Assembly (NCBI RefSeq): GCF_000002985.6
Contig: NC_003280.10
Location: 1,984,001-2,048,000 of the forward strand
Length of the DNA stretch: 64,000 nucleotides
From: Caenorhabditis elegans
Lineage: Eukaryota; Nematoda; Chromadorea; Rhabditida; Rhabditidae
Reading direction: 5' to 3'
The translations under genes were made by a program, and so were the position numbers. Below, piece after piece: positions 53,704 to 63,517 of the stretch. Under the pieces are notes generated by a model. It did no database searches and had not been told where the DNA came from. It saw only the letters and a program-made list of their open reading frames with translations. The number at the start of each line of letters is the position of its first letter. Position 1 is the first letter of the stretch.

Positions 53704-55386
53704 TCACAGAGACCATTCGAAATTGAAACATCTTCCAGTTTTTGGTGGCCGTGGGGATTCTAGGTCATCAATTGTGTGGTAAATGTAGCCAAGTGTGAAT
53801 TCTCGTCTGACGGCCAACGCGGCTCTCAACTCGTCTGGTGAGCTCAGTTTTGTGAGACAGAATGCCTGAAAATAGAAAAATTTTAGAATGTTTTTTCATA
53901 TTTTGAAGGGTATTTTTCGCGCTCCATTGACAATCGCCCGAGCCGCGACGCGACACGCAACGCCCCGTTAATCTACCCCGACTGCGACTTTTCTACGAGT
54001 TGTCCGTCAGACGATTGTCAATGGAGCGCGAATCAATTAATACCTTCAAACTGTCCAGCCTGTATTCACTGGCAATTTTCAGTTTTCGATTCGTGGATTT
54101 CGTGCTCTTATTTGTCAAAAATTCTTCACACTTTTGAATTGGAAGTGGCATTTTATAATCGGTAGCCAGGTGAAGGATTCCGACGACGGTGTTTTCTGAA
54201 ATTTTATTATTTTGGCGGGAAATTCAAATTTTCAGAGAAATTTGCAGAAATTACATAATTTTCTATATATAAATCGCTATTACTGGAACCCAGAATACTG
54301 AGAATGCGTATTGAGCAACATATTTGACGCGCAAAATATCTCGAAGCGAAAACTACAGTAATCCTTTGAATGACTACTGTAGGCCGCGTGTGTCGATTTA
54401 CGGGCTCCCTTTTCCGTAAATCGACACAAGCGCTGCAGTAGTCTTTAAATAATTACTGTAGTTTTCGCTTCGAGATATTTTGTGCGTCAAATATGTTGCA
54501 AAATACGCATTCTCAAATAAAAATATATTGATAGAAACATTTTTGGCGGGAAATTCAAATTTTCTGAGACAATTTTTTGGCGGGAAATTCAAATTTTCTG
54601 GGGGCAATTTTTGGCGGGAAATTCAAATTTTGGCGGAATAATTCCTAACCATCAATGGCAGGCATTCCGTGCAGAACCTCCAGAAGATTCTGAAATTCTG
54701 TAAGATCGTCGCCATCTAGCTTCACTTTCGAAATCCCAGGATCTTTGAGAAGATCCATAAAATATGCAGATTGAGTAGTTAGCACCTGAAAATTGATAAA
54801 AATTAGAATAAAAAAACCAAAAAAAGCCTAAAACCTCTCTCATAACGTAATATTCCGCCCAATAAGTTTCAATAAGCACTTCCAATCCGATTTCATTCGA
54901 TTTATCAAAGCTTCTCAGCACACTTTTGCAATTTCCAATCGCTTTTCGGATCTTTACGGAGACTTTTGCGTTGAAACTGTCACCAATCCGGTACACACAC
55001 TTGTTCCAGCTGATAAATTTACGGAATCCGTGTGAAAATGGCGCGTTTGTCGAAAATTTGAATTCGCCCCGCTTCGTCGTGGATTTAATGAACCGCCCGT
55101 CGAGTGTCATTTCGATTTCGGCTTCAATAAACCAAATGACACCGTCGTTTTTTGATTGCTTGCAGTGTATGTACATTCCCAAATCATCTCCATTGTGATT
55201 AATTGACAGATACCTGGAAATTTTTTACATTTTATTAGTTTTTATAGAGAAAAAAGCCTACCAATCGAAGTTGGCATGTTTTTTAACGGGACTAATCAAA
55301 GATTTATCGATTTTCATCTTTGATACATTTTTAAATGTGTGGGAGAGCACAAATTCCTTTTTATAGTCGTGTATTCCGTTGAGCAT
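53704..55386 (-). CDS. BATH protein with replaced C-terminus
   Basis: Exons in coding order: 55386-55262, 55213-54835, 54785-54650, 54195-54044, 53865-53704; 954 nt in frame, 317 aa. MATH: YKKEFVLSHTFKNVSKMKID, later MYIHCKQSKNDGVIWFIEAE and RKFISWNKCVYRIGDSF. The BTB is unusual: NEIGLEVLIETYWAEYYVMR replaces the usual FSDVVLAVEDKKFFVLRK, and VLTTQSAYFMDLLKDPG is 12 bp shorter. Tail: GILHLATDYKMPLPIQKCEE. The last exon starts normally (FCLTKLSSPDELRAAL) but after A-L-A-V switches to REFTLGYIYHTIDDLESPRP and stops. The new end reads, in another frame, through the remnant of the next BATH copy, a deletion fusion. Intron 3 (455 bp) holds repeats. It may have altered partner binding. Confidence 0.72.
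53915..54030. repeat. Partial GCGACGCGACACGC repeat inside BATH intron 4
   Basis: TTTTCGCGCTCCATTGACAA at the left and its complement TTGTCAATGGAGCGCGAA at 54016-54030 bracket GCCGCGACGCGACACGCAAC; an internally deleted copy. Confidence 0.65.
54215..54640. repeat. Palindromic repeat plus GGCGGGAAATTC units in BATH intron 3
   Basis: 54296-54520 is an inverted repeat (AATGCGTATTGAGCAACATA, TTGACGCGCAAAATATCTCG, AAGCGAAAACTACAGTAATC, TGTGTCGATTTACGGGCTCC and the complements), a repeat I recognise as typical of C. elegans. It is flanked by TTTTGGCGGGAAATTCAAAT units at 54215 and 54541-54640, related to the Helitron arrays. Confidence 0.75.
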
Positions 55387-55500
55387 CGCTGAAATGAGGA
55401 AATTTAGAGCGAAAAGACGTAAATGTATTTTTAAGGCCTGTTTTCTGCAAAAGAAACTGAAAAATTGCGATAAAAATTCGAGAAATGAAGTAAAAACCTG

Positions 55501-55559
55501 CTGCGCGTCAATTAAAGTGCATTGTGTGCATTGCGGACTCCATCGTCTACCGTAGCTGG
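55501..55559 (-). promoter_or_regulatory. BATH upstream element
   Basis: CTGCGCGTCAATTAAAGTGC, ATTGTGTGCATTGCGGACTC, CATCGTCTACCGTAG; 115 bp upstream of the start at 55386. Confidence 0.65.
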
Positions 55560-56367
55560 TGAGTTTTTTTTGGAATTAATTCGATTTTTGATCGAATTTC
55601 TCTGCAAAAACTCGATTTTCTGCGAAATAAAGCACGGAAAACTCAATTTAATCAATTTATTTCTAGTTTCGTCAAGAATAAGTGCGACATTCGCGGTGAA
55701 TCACTCAGAAATCGCTTGGAACTCACGTGTTTTCAGCTCGACCATTTGGTGTAATTTGTGCAAACACCGTCACGCGCAAATGCAGACATTTTTGCACGCG
55801 CTGCGGTGAAATTCCTCTTGGCAAATTCAAATATTTTTTCCCGCCTTTTTTGAAAATTTTCGAGGCGTTGGTCGAGCTGAATACACGTGGGAACTGAAGA
55901 AGCCGATAATTTAGTGAACTTTCTGTAAAAAAAAGGTTTCCACTCGGGCCGATTTTCACCGTTTCAAAGCCTAAAATCGTTAATTTTTTAGACGGGAACG
56001 CCACACGGTCTTCAACCATACTCGTGATTTCGCCAAGCTGTTCATCTAAATTTTTCCGCTTCTTTGTTCCAAATTTAGGAATTTGGCTCCTCTCTTCCCA
56101 TTTCTCCATTCATTTTCTAGGGCTTCATCGATTGTTACGTCGTTTCTTTTATTCAAGTTTCACCGAAAATCGGTCGGAAATCACACGAGTTCAAATTTTG
56201 AAGCGAGATCCGCCGGAAAATCCTCTAGTAGAGCCAGATAGGCTGATTTTAACCAAATTTTTGCAATAAAAATCGTATAATGCTTAATTTTATTCCAAAA
56301 GTCGGCAACATAGACAGCAAAACCAATAGAAAAGATCAAAAACCGGGAAATATCGATTTTCAGGAAA
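55560..56367. other. Spacer; one uncertain minus-strand ORF
   Basis: 55600-55936 is shared with 49268-49470. A 128-codon minus frame (56109-55723, starting MEKWEERSQIPKFGTKKRKN) overlaps this shared promoter-type sequence and is not supported as a gene. Confidence 0.4.
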
Positions 56368-57615
56368 TTATTTAATTTTCAATGCCTTCTGGAGAAGCGC
56401 CGCCACCACGGTAGTGTCCATTTCCAACAGATCTTCTGACAATGCCGCTTTGATTTCATCCGTTGTCTTGATTTTCATGAGTAGGGCGTGGCTTAAATTA
56501 CAGCCCAGAGGGATCACCACCAGGCAGTGTACCTGAATCCCAGATCCGCAGTGCATAGCACTTAAAGAACGGATCGTCCTTTAATCCTTTTTTTAATCCT
56601 TTAATGCTTTCTGAATAGAAAAATAATTAGAATTTTATTAAGATATGGAGATTTTTACCTTCAAATTGTACAGTTTGTGCTGCTTCGCGATTTTGACTCG
56701 ATCCTTCATTGGTTTTTCGGATTTTTCGCTGAGAAACTCGATGCATTTCTGGATTGCGAGCAGAATCTCATGCTTGAGAGCAAATTGGAGTAATCCATCG
56801 ACATTACTGTCTGAAAAAACAATTTTTTAATGGAAACAATTCGAAATATTTCAGTTTTTACCATTAATCGCAGATTCTCCGTAGAGAACCTCAAGAAGTG
56901 TCTGAAAATCATCTGCGTTGATGTCAGAGATTGTGACTTTCGATTCAGTAGAATCCCCGAGAAGGGTGTAGAAATAAGTTGAGTGGAAGGCGAGCAGCTG
57001 AAAAATAAAATGAATTATGAATTGAAAATTGGAAAAAAAATGATGACAAACCTTTCTGAGGACATAGAACTTTGTTCCTTTCACGTCAATAACCACATCG
57101 GAGAATTGTTTCATTGATTTATCAAAGAATCTGTGCAGATTTTCAATCACTCCAGACATCTTCGTGATTTTGGCAGCCACTTCAATGGTAATGCTGTCAT
57201 TGATCAGGTAGTCCTCTATCATTTCATTCCAACTCATAAACTTTGCACGTCCACTGCTACACCTTTTATTTGTAAACACACAGTCCAAATAGGGCAGACC
57301 GGACAGGGAGCGATAGCCATTTGGATCAAGGGCTGTCAGTTCAAAATGTCCATCAATGGTCCAGGCGACACCATCTTCATCTTTTGGCAGTTTGAGGCAA
57401 TAGCAGTAGGCTCCCAAATGATCAGCATTGCGTTTAATTTTCAGCATCCTGAAAGAATAAAATTTTATGATTGATATCTTTAAACTAAGAAATCGTACAT
57501 ACCATGGGATATTGAAATGCATTTCTTGTGGAGAATACAATTCATCACCGTCTTTCATTTTCAATACATTTGTGAAAACGTGCGAAAGCTTGAATTCCTT
57601 GTTAGCGACGACCAT
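56368..57615 (-). CDS. BATH (MATH+BTB) protein with small C-terminal insertion
   Basis: Exons in coding order: 57615-57503, 57448-57052, 56997-56862, 56810-56659, 56532-56368; 963 nt in frame, 320 aa. MATH: VVANKEFKLSHVFTNVLKMK; its long exon has YCYCLKLPKDEDGVAWTIDG, a slightly extended loop (SLSGLPYLDCVFTNKRCSSG) and KFMSWNEMIEDYLINDSITI. BTB: KQFSDVVIDVKGTKFYVLRK, LLAFHSTYFYTLLGDS (12 bp shorter), TLLEVLYGESAIN. Tail: LLQFALKHEILLAIQKCIEF. The last exon has about 42 extra bases (14 residues, VVIPLGCNLSHAL) before LMKIKTTDEIKAALSED; the extra sequence has no obvious source. Predicted CUL-3 adaptor; probably functional. Confidence 0.8.
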
Positions 57616-57890
57616 TTCGTTTAGTTCTCCTGTAATTAAAATTATTTAAAGTTGGAAGGAGATCAACAATTTCAGAAAAACTGCAACGAAAAATCGGGAA
57701 AACGAATTGGCCTGAAAATCGTGAAATTTTTCCCAAAAATAGAGCTTTTTGCGTGAAAAATGAAGCTAGAGATATGAAAAAAATTGAATGATAATTTTAA
57801 TAACATTTTTTGAACGAAAATATCGAATTTAGCGCAGAAATAAAGCCTGAAAATCACGAAAAGGCCGCAAAAAATTTCGAAAAACTGATT

Positions 57891-57947
57891 GTGCGTCAGT
57901 TATGATGCAGTGTGCAATGTGAACTTTTTCGCTTACCGTAGTCTGCC
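57891..57947 (-). promoter_or_regulatory. BATH upstream element
   Basis: GTGCGTCAGTTATGATGCAG, TGTGCAATGTGAACTTTTTC, GCTTACCGTAG; 276 bp upstream of the start at 57615. Confidence 0.6.
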
Positions 57948-57958
57948 GGGTTTTTCTT

Positions 57959-58227
57959 GAGACCCGAAGAACTCGGGGAATGTTCAATTGGGGGGATTGG
58001 CCCCGCCCACAGAACCGTGGCTTGCCATACGTCCATTTCTGCAACTGCCGCACGGTTTCGAAACTGTATTTTTCTCAATAGAGCGAGAATTAACAAGAAA
58101 AATACAGTTTCAAAACCGTGCGGCAGTTGCAGAAATGGGCGTATTGCAAGCCACGGTTCTGTGGGCGGGGCCAATCCCCCGAGTTGGTAATCCCCCCAAT
58201 TGAACATCCCCGAGTTCTTCGGGTCTC
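57959..58227. mobile_element. 269-bp GC-rich palindromic MITE
   Basis: The arms GAGACCCGAAGAACTCGGGG and complement enclose GGATTGGCCCCGCCCACAGA, ACCGTGGCTTGCC and the mirrored copy. The right arm has a roughly 14-bp insertion (CCCGAGTTGGTAAT). The centre is TCTCAATAGAGCGAGAATTA. It sits exactly where the neighbouring gene stops being homologous to its relative. Confidence 0.85.
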
Positions 58228-58522
58228 TAAAATTGGTTTCTTTTTCGATCGTTTCCAGTGGGTTTTTCAAGTTGATTTCCAATTTTAGTGGAGGAAAATC
58301 AGAGTATCCAGAAATTGGTTTCACACTAACATATCCCGACATTCCACACACTCCAAATGATTTTAGTCCTGTCCAGTCGAATTTCCAGGTCAATTTGTTA
58401 TTTGCATAGCTCCACACGCTGAAATGATTCGATTCTTCAGATTTTTTCCTGATAAAAAATGACCTACCATTTGAAGCACTCTGCTGTGTGTTCCCGTGAA
58501 ATTTCGTCTCTAATAAAAACAT
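58228..58522 (-). pseudogene. N-terminal piece of a BTB-subfamily gene, cut by MITE
   Basis: Exons 58522-58468 (FLLETKFHGNTQQSASN) and 58418-58228 (VWSYANNKLTWKFDWTGLKS, FGVCGMSGYVSVKPISGYSD, LETIEKETN). The next gene on the same strand (60087) has the same domain (WSYANNKSTWKFDWSGLKPF, GVCGMSGYVCVNP) followed by BTB. Here the MITE follows directly and no BTB exons are present. The upstream element is retained. Confidence 0.7.
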
Positions 58523-58678
58523 CTTTGAATTGATGCTCGATCCAGGAAGAAGACGAAAATGATATGGATTTATGACACATATAACATTTCCATTATTTAT
58601 GGTTATTTTTGGAATAATAAACAAACTAAAAATCAAGAAAAAGTCCTAAAAAACGGAACAAAAATCCAAAACATTGTT

Positions 58679-58740
58679 TGCTCGTCACTTAAAATGTATT
58701 ATGTGCATTGCGTACTCCATTCGTCTACCGTAGTTTGCAA
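58679..58740 (-). promoter_or_regulatory. BATH-type upstream element
   Basis: TGCTCGTCACTTAAAATGTA, TTATGTGCATTGCGTACTCC, TTCGTCTACCGTAGTTTGC; about 157 bp upstream of the start at 58522. Confidence 0.6.
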
Positions 58741-59088
58741 GATTTTTTTGAGAGTTATTTAATGAATTTTTTATTAAAATTATTATTGAAAACTCGATAT
58801 TTTCTTCAAATTCAGAAGCAGAATATCCAATTTAACCAGTGTAAATCTAGTTTTGCTTGAAATAAATCCCAATTTCACCGGAAAGTCACTCAGAAATGTC
58901 TTGAAACTGAAAAATTCACAATTTCCCGGCGAGTTTTCTATAAAAATCTCATTGGCTTCTCATTGGACCAAATTGAACTGTTCTGAAGGCGTTTTTCACC
59001 CGTTTTGTTGAAATAATTAACAAAAATTGCGTTTTTATATTCGAGAAATCAACAACAGAGATAACAACAACAACAAAAAATTAAAAAA

Positions 59089-60087
59089 TTAAGGTCCAGC
59101 GAGGCGATCGAGAATTTTGGCTTTTGTGTCACCGGAAAGCTTCTCGTACTCTGGAGTATTCTTCAACTGTCTCAATTTTGCGAGTGAATCCACCTTCCAA
59201 GTCGATTTATTGATAAGCATTTCCAATCGATATTGATCTGCCAAGCGAATGATCTTCTCATTTGGCAGTTTGCTGTTGTAGAGAAGATGATGCTCCACAA
59301 TATTGGTTACAACTGGCATCAGGAAACGATCAGCCATTTCAAGAAGTTTCTCGGCAGTTTCGTCTGAAAGATGGAAATTTAAATTGAATTATTAAGAACA
59401 TATTTTTACCATTTGGAAAGATCGTATCCGGGTAGATTGTGCTCATCACAAGTCCAAAGTCCTCGTAGGAAACATCCTTGATTGGGATCTCAGTCATTTT
59501 GCTTTCCTTGAATTTCGATGTGAAAAGTTTACGGAAAAAAAACCGAATGGAAGGAGAGGAACTGAAAAAAATAACGGATTATAATTTTTTTTAATTTTTA
59601 ATTTGGACCAACCGCTTTGGAAACATGCAGCTTCTTGCGTTCAATCACCAGAACTGCATCCGTTCCCTCGTTGGCCAAAAACATTTTATCGTAAACTTCA
59701 ATCTAATTACGGCGAGGAGTTAATGAGAATTCAATAATTGCATGGTGGTCTTGTACGGACGTGGCAGCTTTTTCAATCGTTTGCACTGGATATTTTAAGT
59801 CGACTTCGAATTTCAGTGGAGTAAATTGTGTGTAGGAAGGACGAGGGTTCACGCAGACATATCCCGACATTCCACACACTCCGAATGGCTTCAGTCCGGA
59901 CCAGTCGAATTTCCAAGTTGATTTGTTATTTGCATAGCTCCACAAGCTGAAAATAATCGTTTTTTGAATAGTTCATTGGTTGAAATACAATTACTCACCA
60001 TTTGAAACCATCCACCTCATGTTCTTTTGAAATTCCTTCTTTAATAAAACCGGAATAGAGTTCAAGTTTGATCGTTTGAATCTCCAT
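59089..60087 (-). pseudogene. BTB-subfamily gene with stop and frameshift
   Basis: Exons in coding order: 60087-59999 (MEIQTIKLELYSGFIKEGIS), 59946-59613 (WSYANNKSTWKFDWSGLKPF; then LTPRRN-stop-IEVYDKMFLANEGTDAVLVI), 59560-59410, 59363-59089 (ETAEKLLEMADRFLMPVVTN, stop after LDRLAGP). Two lesions: an in-frame TAG between R-R-N and I-E-V, and a run of eight T in the BTB exon where the plus-strand relative implies one fewer, which shifts frame to an immediate stop. The rest is well conserved, so loss is recent. The N-terminal domain looks MATH-like, but I could not place all strands. Confidence 0.78.
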
Positions 60088-60308
60088 TTTGAAGAGAAAG
60101 GCCTGCAATTGCTTCGTATTTAAAAAAAATATGTTAAAAACAAGCAAAAAGTCGAAAAATACCGAAAATTCGAGGAAAACATGAGAACATTTGTTAGGAA
60201 ATTCATTAAAAATAGTATTTATTTTATTTTACGGTTATTCTTCGTATGAAAATACAGGAATCAAGAAAGAAAATGAGAAAGAACAAAACAAAATCCCAAG
60301 AAGCTGTT

Positions 60309-60370
60309 TGCGCGTCAATTGGAATGCATTGTGTGCACTTGCGTACCCCCCTCGTCTACCGTAGTTTGCA
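60309..60370 (-). promoter_or_regulatory. BATH-type upstream element
   Basis: TTGCGCGTCAATTGGAATGC, ATTGTGTGCACTTGCGTACC, CTCGTCTACCGTAGTTTGC; 222 bp upstream of the start at 60087. Confidence 0.65.
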
Positions 60371-60701
60371 GGATTTTTTCGATTTCAAATGAAAATTTTG
60401 ATCAATTTTCATCGGCAATCTTCTAGAAAGCTCAATTTTCTTCCAGATAAAGCACACGAAATGTAATTTAACTAATTTAGTTCTCATTTCGACAGAAATA
60501 AATTCGAACTTCGCAGGAATTCACTCAAAAATAGCATGAAACCGATTTTTCCATGAAAAAGCTGGCAAGTGGATCAATTCGACAAATTTCACTTTTATTT
60601 TCCCAGTTTTATTGCGATTTTTGAGAAAAAGCTCGTGATTTCATTCGGAAAAACAACAACAAAGTGAAAAAACAACGAAAAAAACAGAAAAACGAAAAAA
60701 A
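60371..60701. other. Spacer, no gene seen
   Basis: A/T-rich sequence with weak similarity to other BATH promoter flanks (TTCACTCAAAAATAGC). Confidence 0.4.
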
Positions 60702-61585
60702 TTAAGGAAGCGACGCAAAAAGCACTTCGTTCATTCGAACAAGAGCGGTGGATTTTTTGAGAAGTTCTGCCAGCACACTTGGATCCATTTCTGCAGGATT
60801 ATGAGCCATCGATGCTTCAATCTCATCCAACGTATTGATTTTTGAGAGGCAAACGGTCTGAAAATCGATATTTATTTCAGTTTTCCGGAATTTGGACAAT
60901 TCTTACTTTCAAATTCTCCAGCTGAAATTGTTTTGCGAGTTTAAGCAAATCTCTCATCGATTTCTTCGATTTTTCCACCAAAAATTCCTCGGATTTTCGA
61001 ATTGCCAAGGAAACATCGAACATTTGGGCCAGTTGAAGAACTCCATCGATGGTAGAATCTGAAAATCATACTATTTTAATGAAAGAAAAAAAATCTGTTT
61101 CATTTCGAACCATCAATCGCAGATTCTCCGTGAATAACCTCCATAAGGCACTGAAAATCAGTGGGGTCGATATCTTGAAGTGTGACTTCAGATTTGTCAG
61201 CTTCGACGAATTTTCCGAGAAAAAGAGTCTTGAAATACGTAGAATGAGAAGCCAGATACTGAAAAATATTGAATTTTAAATGAAAACAACTGGGACTTTA
61301 AAAAGAACATACCACTTTCAGAACGTAAAATTTCTCGTTTCCAACTGCAACAACCACATCGGAAAATTCCTCATTTGATTCATCGAAGCTTTTGAGCACT
61401 TTTTTCGAAAATCCAGTCATATCTGTGATCCTGACAGTTGCTTCAATGGTGATAGTGTCACCGATTAGGTAGTCATCTATCATTTCATTCCAATTGATAA
61501 ACGGACTCCAGCCCCATGAAGAGGTTTCGTTGCCGGTGCCAAAAGAATTTTTCGCATTCCTTGTAACGCTGTGAGCGGCGACCAT
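60702..61585 (-). CDS. BATH protein with a truncated MATH domain
   Basis: Exons in coding order: 61585-61313, 61258-61111, 61058-60907, 60857-60702; 729 nt in frame, 242 aa. The start MVAAHSVTRNAKNSFGTGNE fuses the first codons of a normal exon 1 (MVAA) to the middle of exon 2, so most of the first exon, its intron and the first half of the MATH domain are gone. The remainder is normal: PFINWNEMIDDYLIGDTITI, EEFSDVVVAVGNEKFYVLK, YLASHSTYFKTLFLGKF, GVLQLAQMFDVSLAIRKSEE, VCLSKINTLDEIEASM, with a slightly longer tail (VRMNEVLFASLP). The BTB is complete, so the protein could still bind CUL-3 without binding substrate (inference). Confidence 0.75.
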
Positions 61586-61776
61586 TCCGGTTACTTTTGC
61601 TGAAATTAACAATTATTAGCAAAAAGGGTAATTTAAACATGCGAAATTCGATGTAAATTGCATAGAGAAGTTTCAAATGATATTTGCGTCTATTTTGAGA
61701 ATAATTTAATAAAAAATAAACGACAAAATTGCAGAAAAACTGAGAAAAACTAAAAAACAAAGTTCAAAAAACTGAT

Positions 61777-61837
61777 TGCTCGTCAAATAAAATGCCTTGT
61801 GTGCATTGCGTACTTCCATTGCTTACCGTAGTTTGCA
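61777..61837 (-). promoter_or_regulatory. BATH upstream element
   Basis: TGCTCGTCAAATAAAATGCC, TTGTGTGCATTGCGTACTTC, TTGCTTACCGTAGTTTGC; about 190 bp upstream of the start at 61585. Confidence 0.65.
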
Positions 61838-62082
61838 AGATATTCTTCCGAATTTTTATGGAATTTTAATCAATTTCGACCGGAAACTCGATTTTCTTCG
61901 AATAAAATCCAATATATATATTAATTTTATCTGTTGTATCGGCTAGAATAATTTCGAATATCAAGAAATCATTAATTTATTCAAAAAAGTAAACGTGAAA
62001 AACAAAAAAAAACAACGAAAATAACAGAACATCAGGAAAAAGAAGTAATTCATTAGGTTTTAAAATTAAAAAAAAAACTCAC

Positions 62083-63132
62083 TTTTCTCAAAACGAAAAA
62101 TTTTTTATCTTCAACGGAAAGAACCACATCGGAGAACTTTTCATTCGATTTGTCGAAGCTTTTCAGTGCTTTTTTAGAGATTCCGTGCATTTTAGTGATC
62201 TTGACAGTGACTTCAATGGTAATACTGTCATCGATCAGGTAATCCTTTATCAGAGTGTCCCAATTCATAAGTTTGGGAAATCCATATCCTTCATTTTTCG
62301 TGAATTGGTGATCAGTTTTTTTCGTGATTCGTTTGCCATCGGAAGATTTGAGTGTAATCTCGTATTCGACGTCAATAGACCAGTCGATTTCGTCTTCTTT
62401 CAATTTGTCGCAGTGAAAGTAGACTGCCAAACGATTAGTTTTGCGAAGAATTTCAATAAACCTGAAACATATTTTATAGCAGGTTTAAATCTAATAAATC
62501 TTACCAAGGAATATTGAAATTTTCTGTTGACCGCCCAGTGTAAGCGGGTTGAGGAGCCGCAACTGGGGTCAAGCCGGAAGAAGAGTCTAAGAGAGAACTG
62601 GCGTTTGCAGAGTGCCGAGCGAAGAGGAGGATAAGCGGTGTGAACGAGTAACGCATGTTTTACCATGAAACCCCATTTATTAGCTAAAGAATGATAGAAA
62701 GGGAAGTGTTTAAATAGAAAGGGATTAAAAGAAGGAACGTGCCGCTGGTGCGGTGACGAGACGAGTGAAGGGAGTTGAGTTGAAACTAGTTTAGGCCAGC
62801 GAAATAGGACGAGCAAGGAGGGCGCGCGCGGTGAGACCCGCGGCGCACACTCGCTGCGAGACCATTGAGCTTGGCGGGAGATTCAAATGAGGGCGCGCAT
62901 TAGATTAGAGAAAGGGGGAGATAGAGCGACTGGAAGGAGCGGTTTATAGGTTTTCTGGTACGGCGAACACGATGGGAGTATTCGCGAGTGTCTCAGAGTA
63001 CCAAATAATTGGGAGATGGGACCATCTCACAACATGTTCTTCATTTGGACTGTATAATTCTTTGTCTTCTTTCAACTTTGATACATTCTTGAAAATGTGC
63101 GAAAGCTTGAATTGCTTATAAGCAGCAGACAT
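62083..63132 (-). pseudogene. BATH gene split by a solo LTR and missing BTB exons
   Basis: Exon 1 starts at 63132 (SAAYKQFKLSHIFKNVSKLK, DKELYSPNEEH) and is interrupted at 63034 by the solo LTR; its last bases (FNIPW) resume at 62524-62505. Subtracting the LTR and one 5-bp duplication gives exactly 113 nt, the normal exon length. Exon 2 (62461-62083) is intact: VYFHCDKLKEDEIDWSIDVE, KLMNWDTLIKDYLIDDSI, NEKFSDVVLSVEDKKFFVLR. After its donor (gtgagt) there are no BTB exons 3-5. Two independent losses, LTR insertion and 3' deletion. Confidence 0.8.
62525..63034. mobile_element. Solo LTR, 510 bp
   Basis: Begins TGTTGACCGCCCAGTGTAAG and ends ATGGGACCATCTCACAACA, so TGTTG...CAACA ends. Flanks TTTTC (62520-62524) and TGTTC (63035-63039) are a 5-bp target duplication with one mismatch. 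The interior is unusually GC-rich for the window (GGGCGCGCGCGGTGAGACCC). No internal retroelement genes remain, consistent with LTR-LTR recombination. Confidence 0.85.
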
Positions 63133-63411
63133 CTTGGTTAGTTTTTCTGAAATTTGTAGTATTTAAAGCTGGAAAAAGCTGAAAAGTCAAAGTTTCAAAG
63201 GATTCAGGCTGAAAATGAGAAAAATCACTACAATTGCATCATCCCGAAAACCACCGAAAATATCTTTGAAAAAAGATCGAATTGAAAGAAAATGTGGTTT
63301 AAAAAATATTTTTCAAACATTTTCTCAATTTTAATCACTATTTTAACATGGAAAAATCCGAAACTATGATCGAAAAACACGAAAAAGCCGCAGGAATATT
63401 CAAAAACTGAA

Positions 63412-63470
63412 TGCACGTCAATTATGATGTGTTGTGTGCAATTGCGTACTTCCACTGCTTACCGTAGTTT
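63412..63470 (-). promoter_or_regulatory. BATH upstream element
   Basis: TGCACGTCAATTATGATGTG, TTGTGTGCAATTGCGTACTT, ACTGCTTACCGTAGTTTG; about 280 bp upstream of the start at 63132. Confidence 0.6.
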
Positions 63471-63517
63471 GTAAATTTTCTTTGGAATTAAAATTTTTTT
63501 CGTGATTTTCACGGAAT

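Larger units (their letters stand above)
51787..53763 (-). pseudogene. Degenerate BATH copy lacking exon 1, with duplicated segment
   Basis: The MATH end plus BTB start is at about 53763-53463 (KLEDVSISNG, WKIMQELHGES, VEVEAIVKIIEMTGSCEK, STDLAISVEGRDFFVHEQ). After an intron of about 1.1 kb stuffed with repeats come 52358-52244 (VLATHTSYFKDRHVTLQN, NLLEVIYGESDVE), 52190-51958 and 51903-51787 (NNCIEKIDSIDNIKAKL). Exon 52190-51958 is 81 bp longer than normal because the segment HAILYLAHKLEMKLIVQKCV is duplicated as HAVIHLACRLQIHRLHQKCA. The BTB exon is shortened by 33 bp. The first MATH exon is missing and the upstream end is fused into the last exon of the neighbour. Confidence 0.6.

Noticed and set aside
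55723-56109. 128-codon minus ORF MEKWEERSQIPKF...
   Set aside because: Its second half overlaps promoter-type sequence shared with 49268-49470, where the frame is not preserved; no exon structure supports it.
57896-58219. Extension of the BTB-subfamily ORF through LAPPTEPWLAIRPF...
   Set aside because: This is translation of the GC-rich palindromic MITE, not gene sequence.
62400-62943. 138-codon ORF and the C-terminal part of the 62944-63132 ORF
   Set aside because: They read through the solo LTR; they are not BATH coding sequence.
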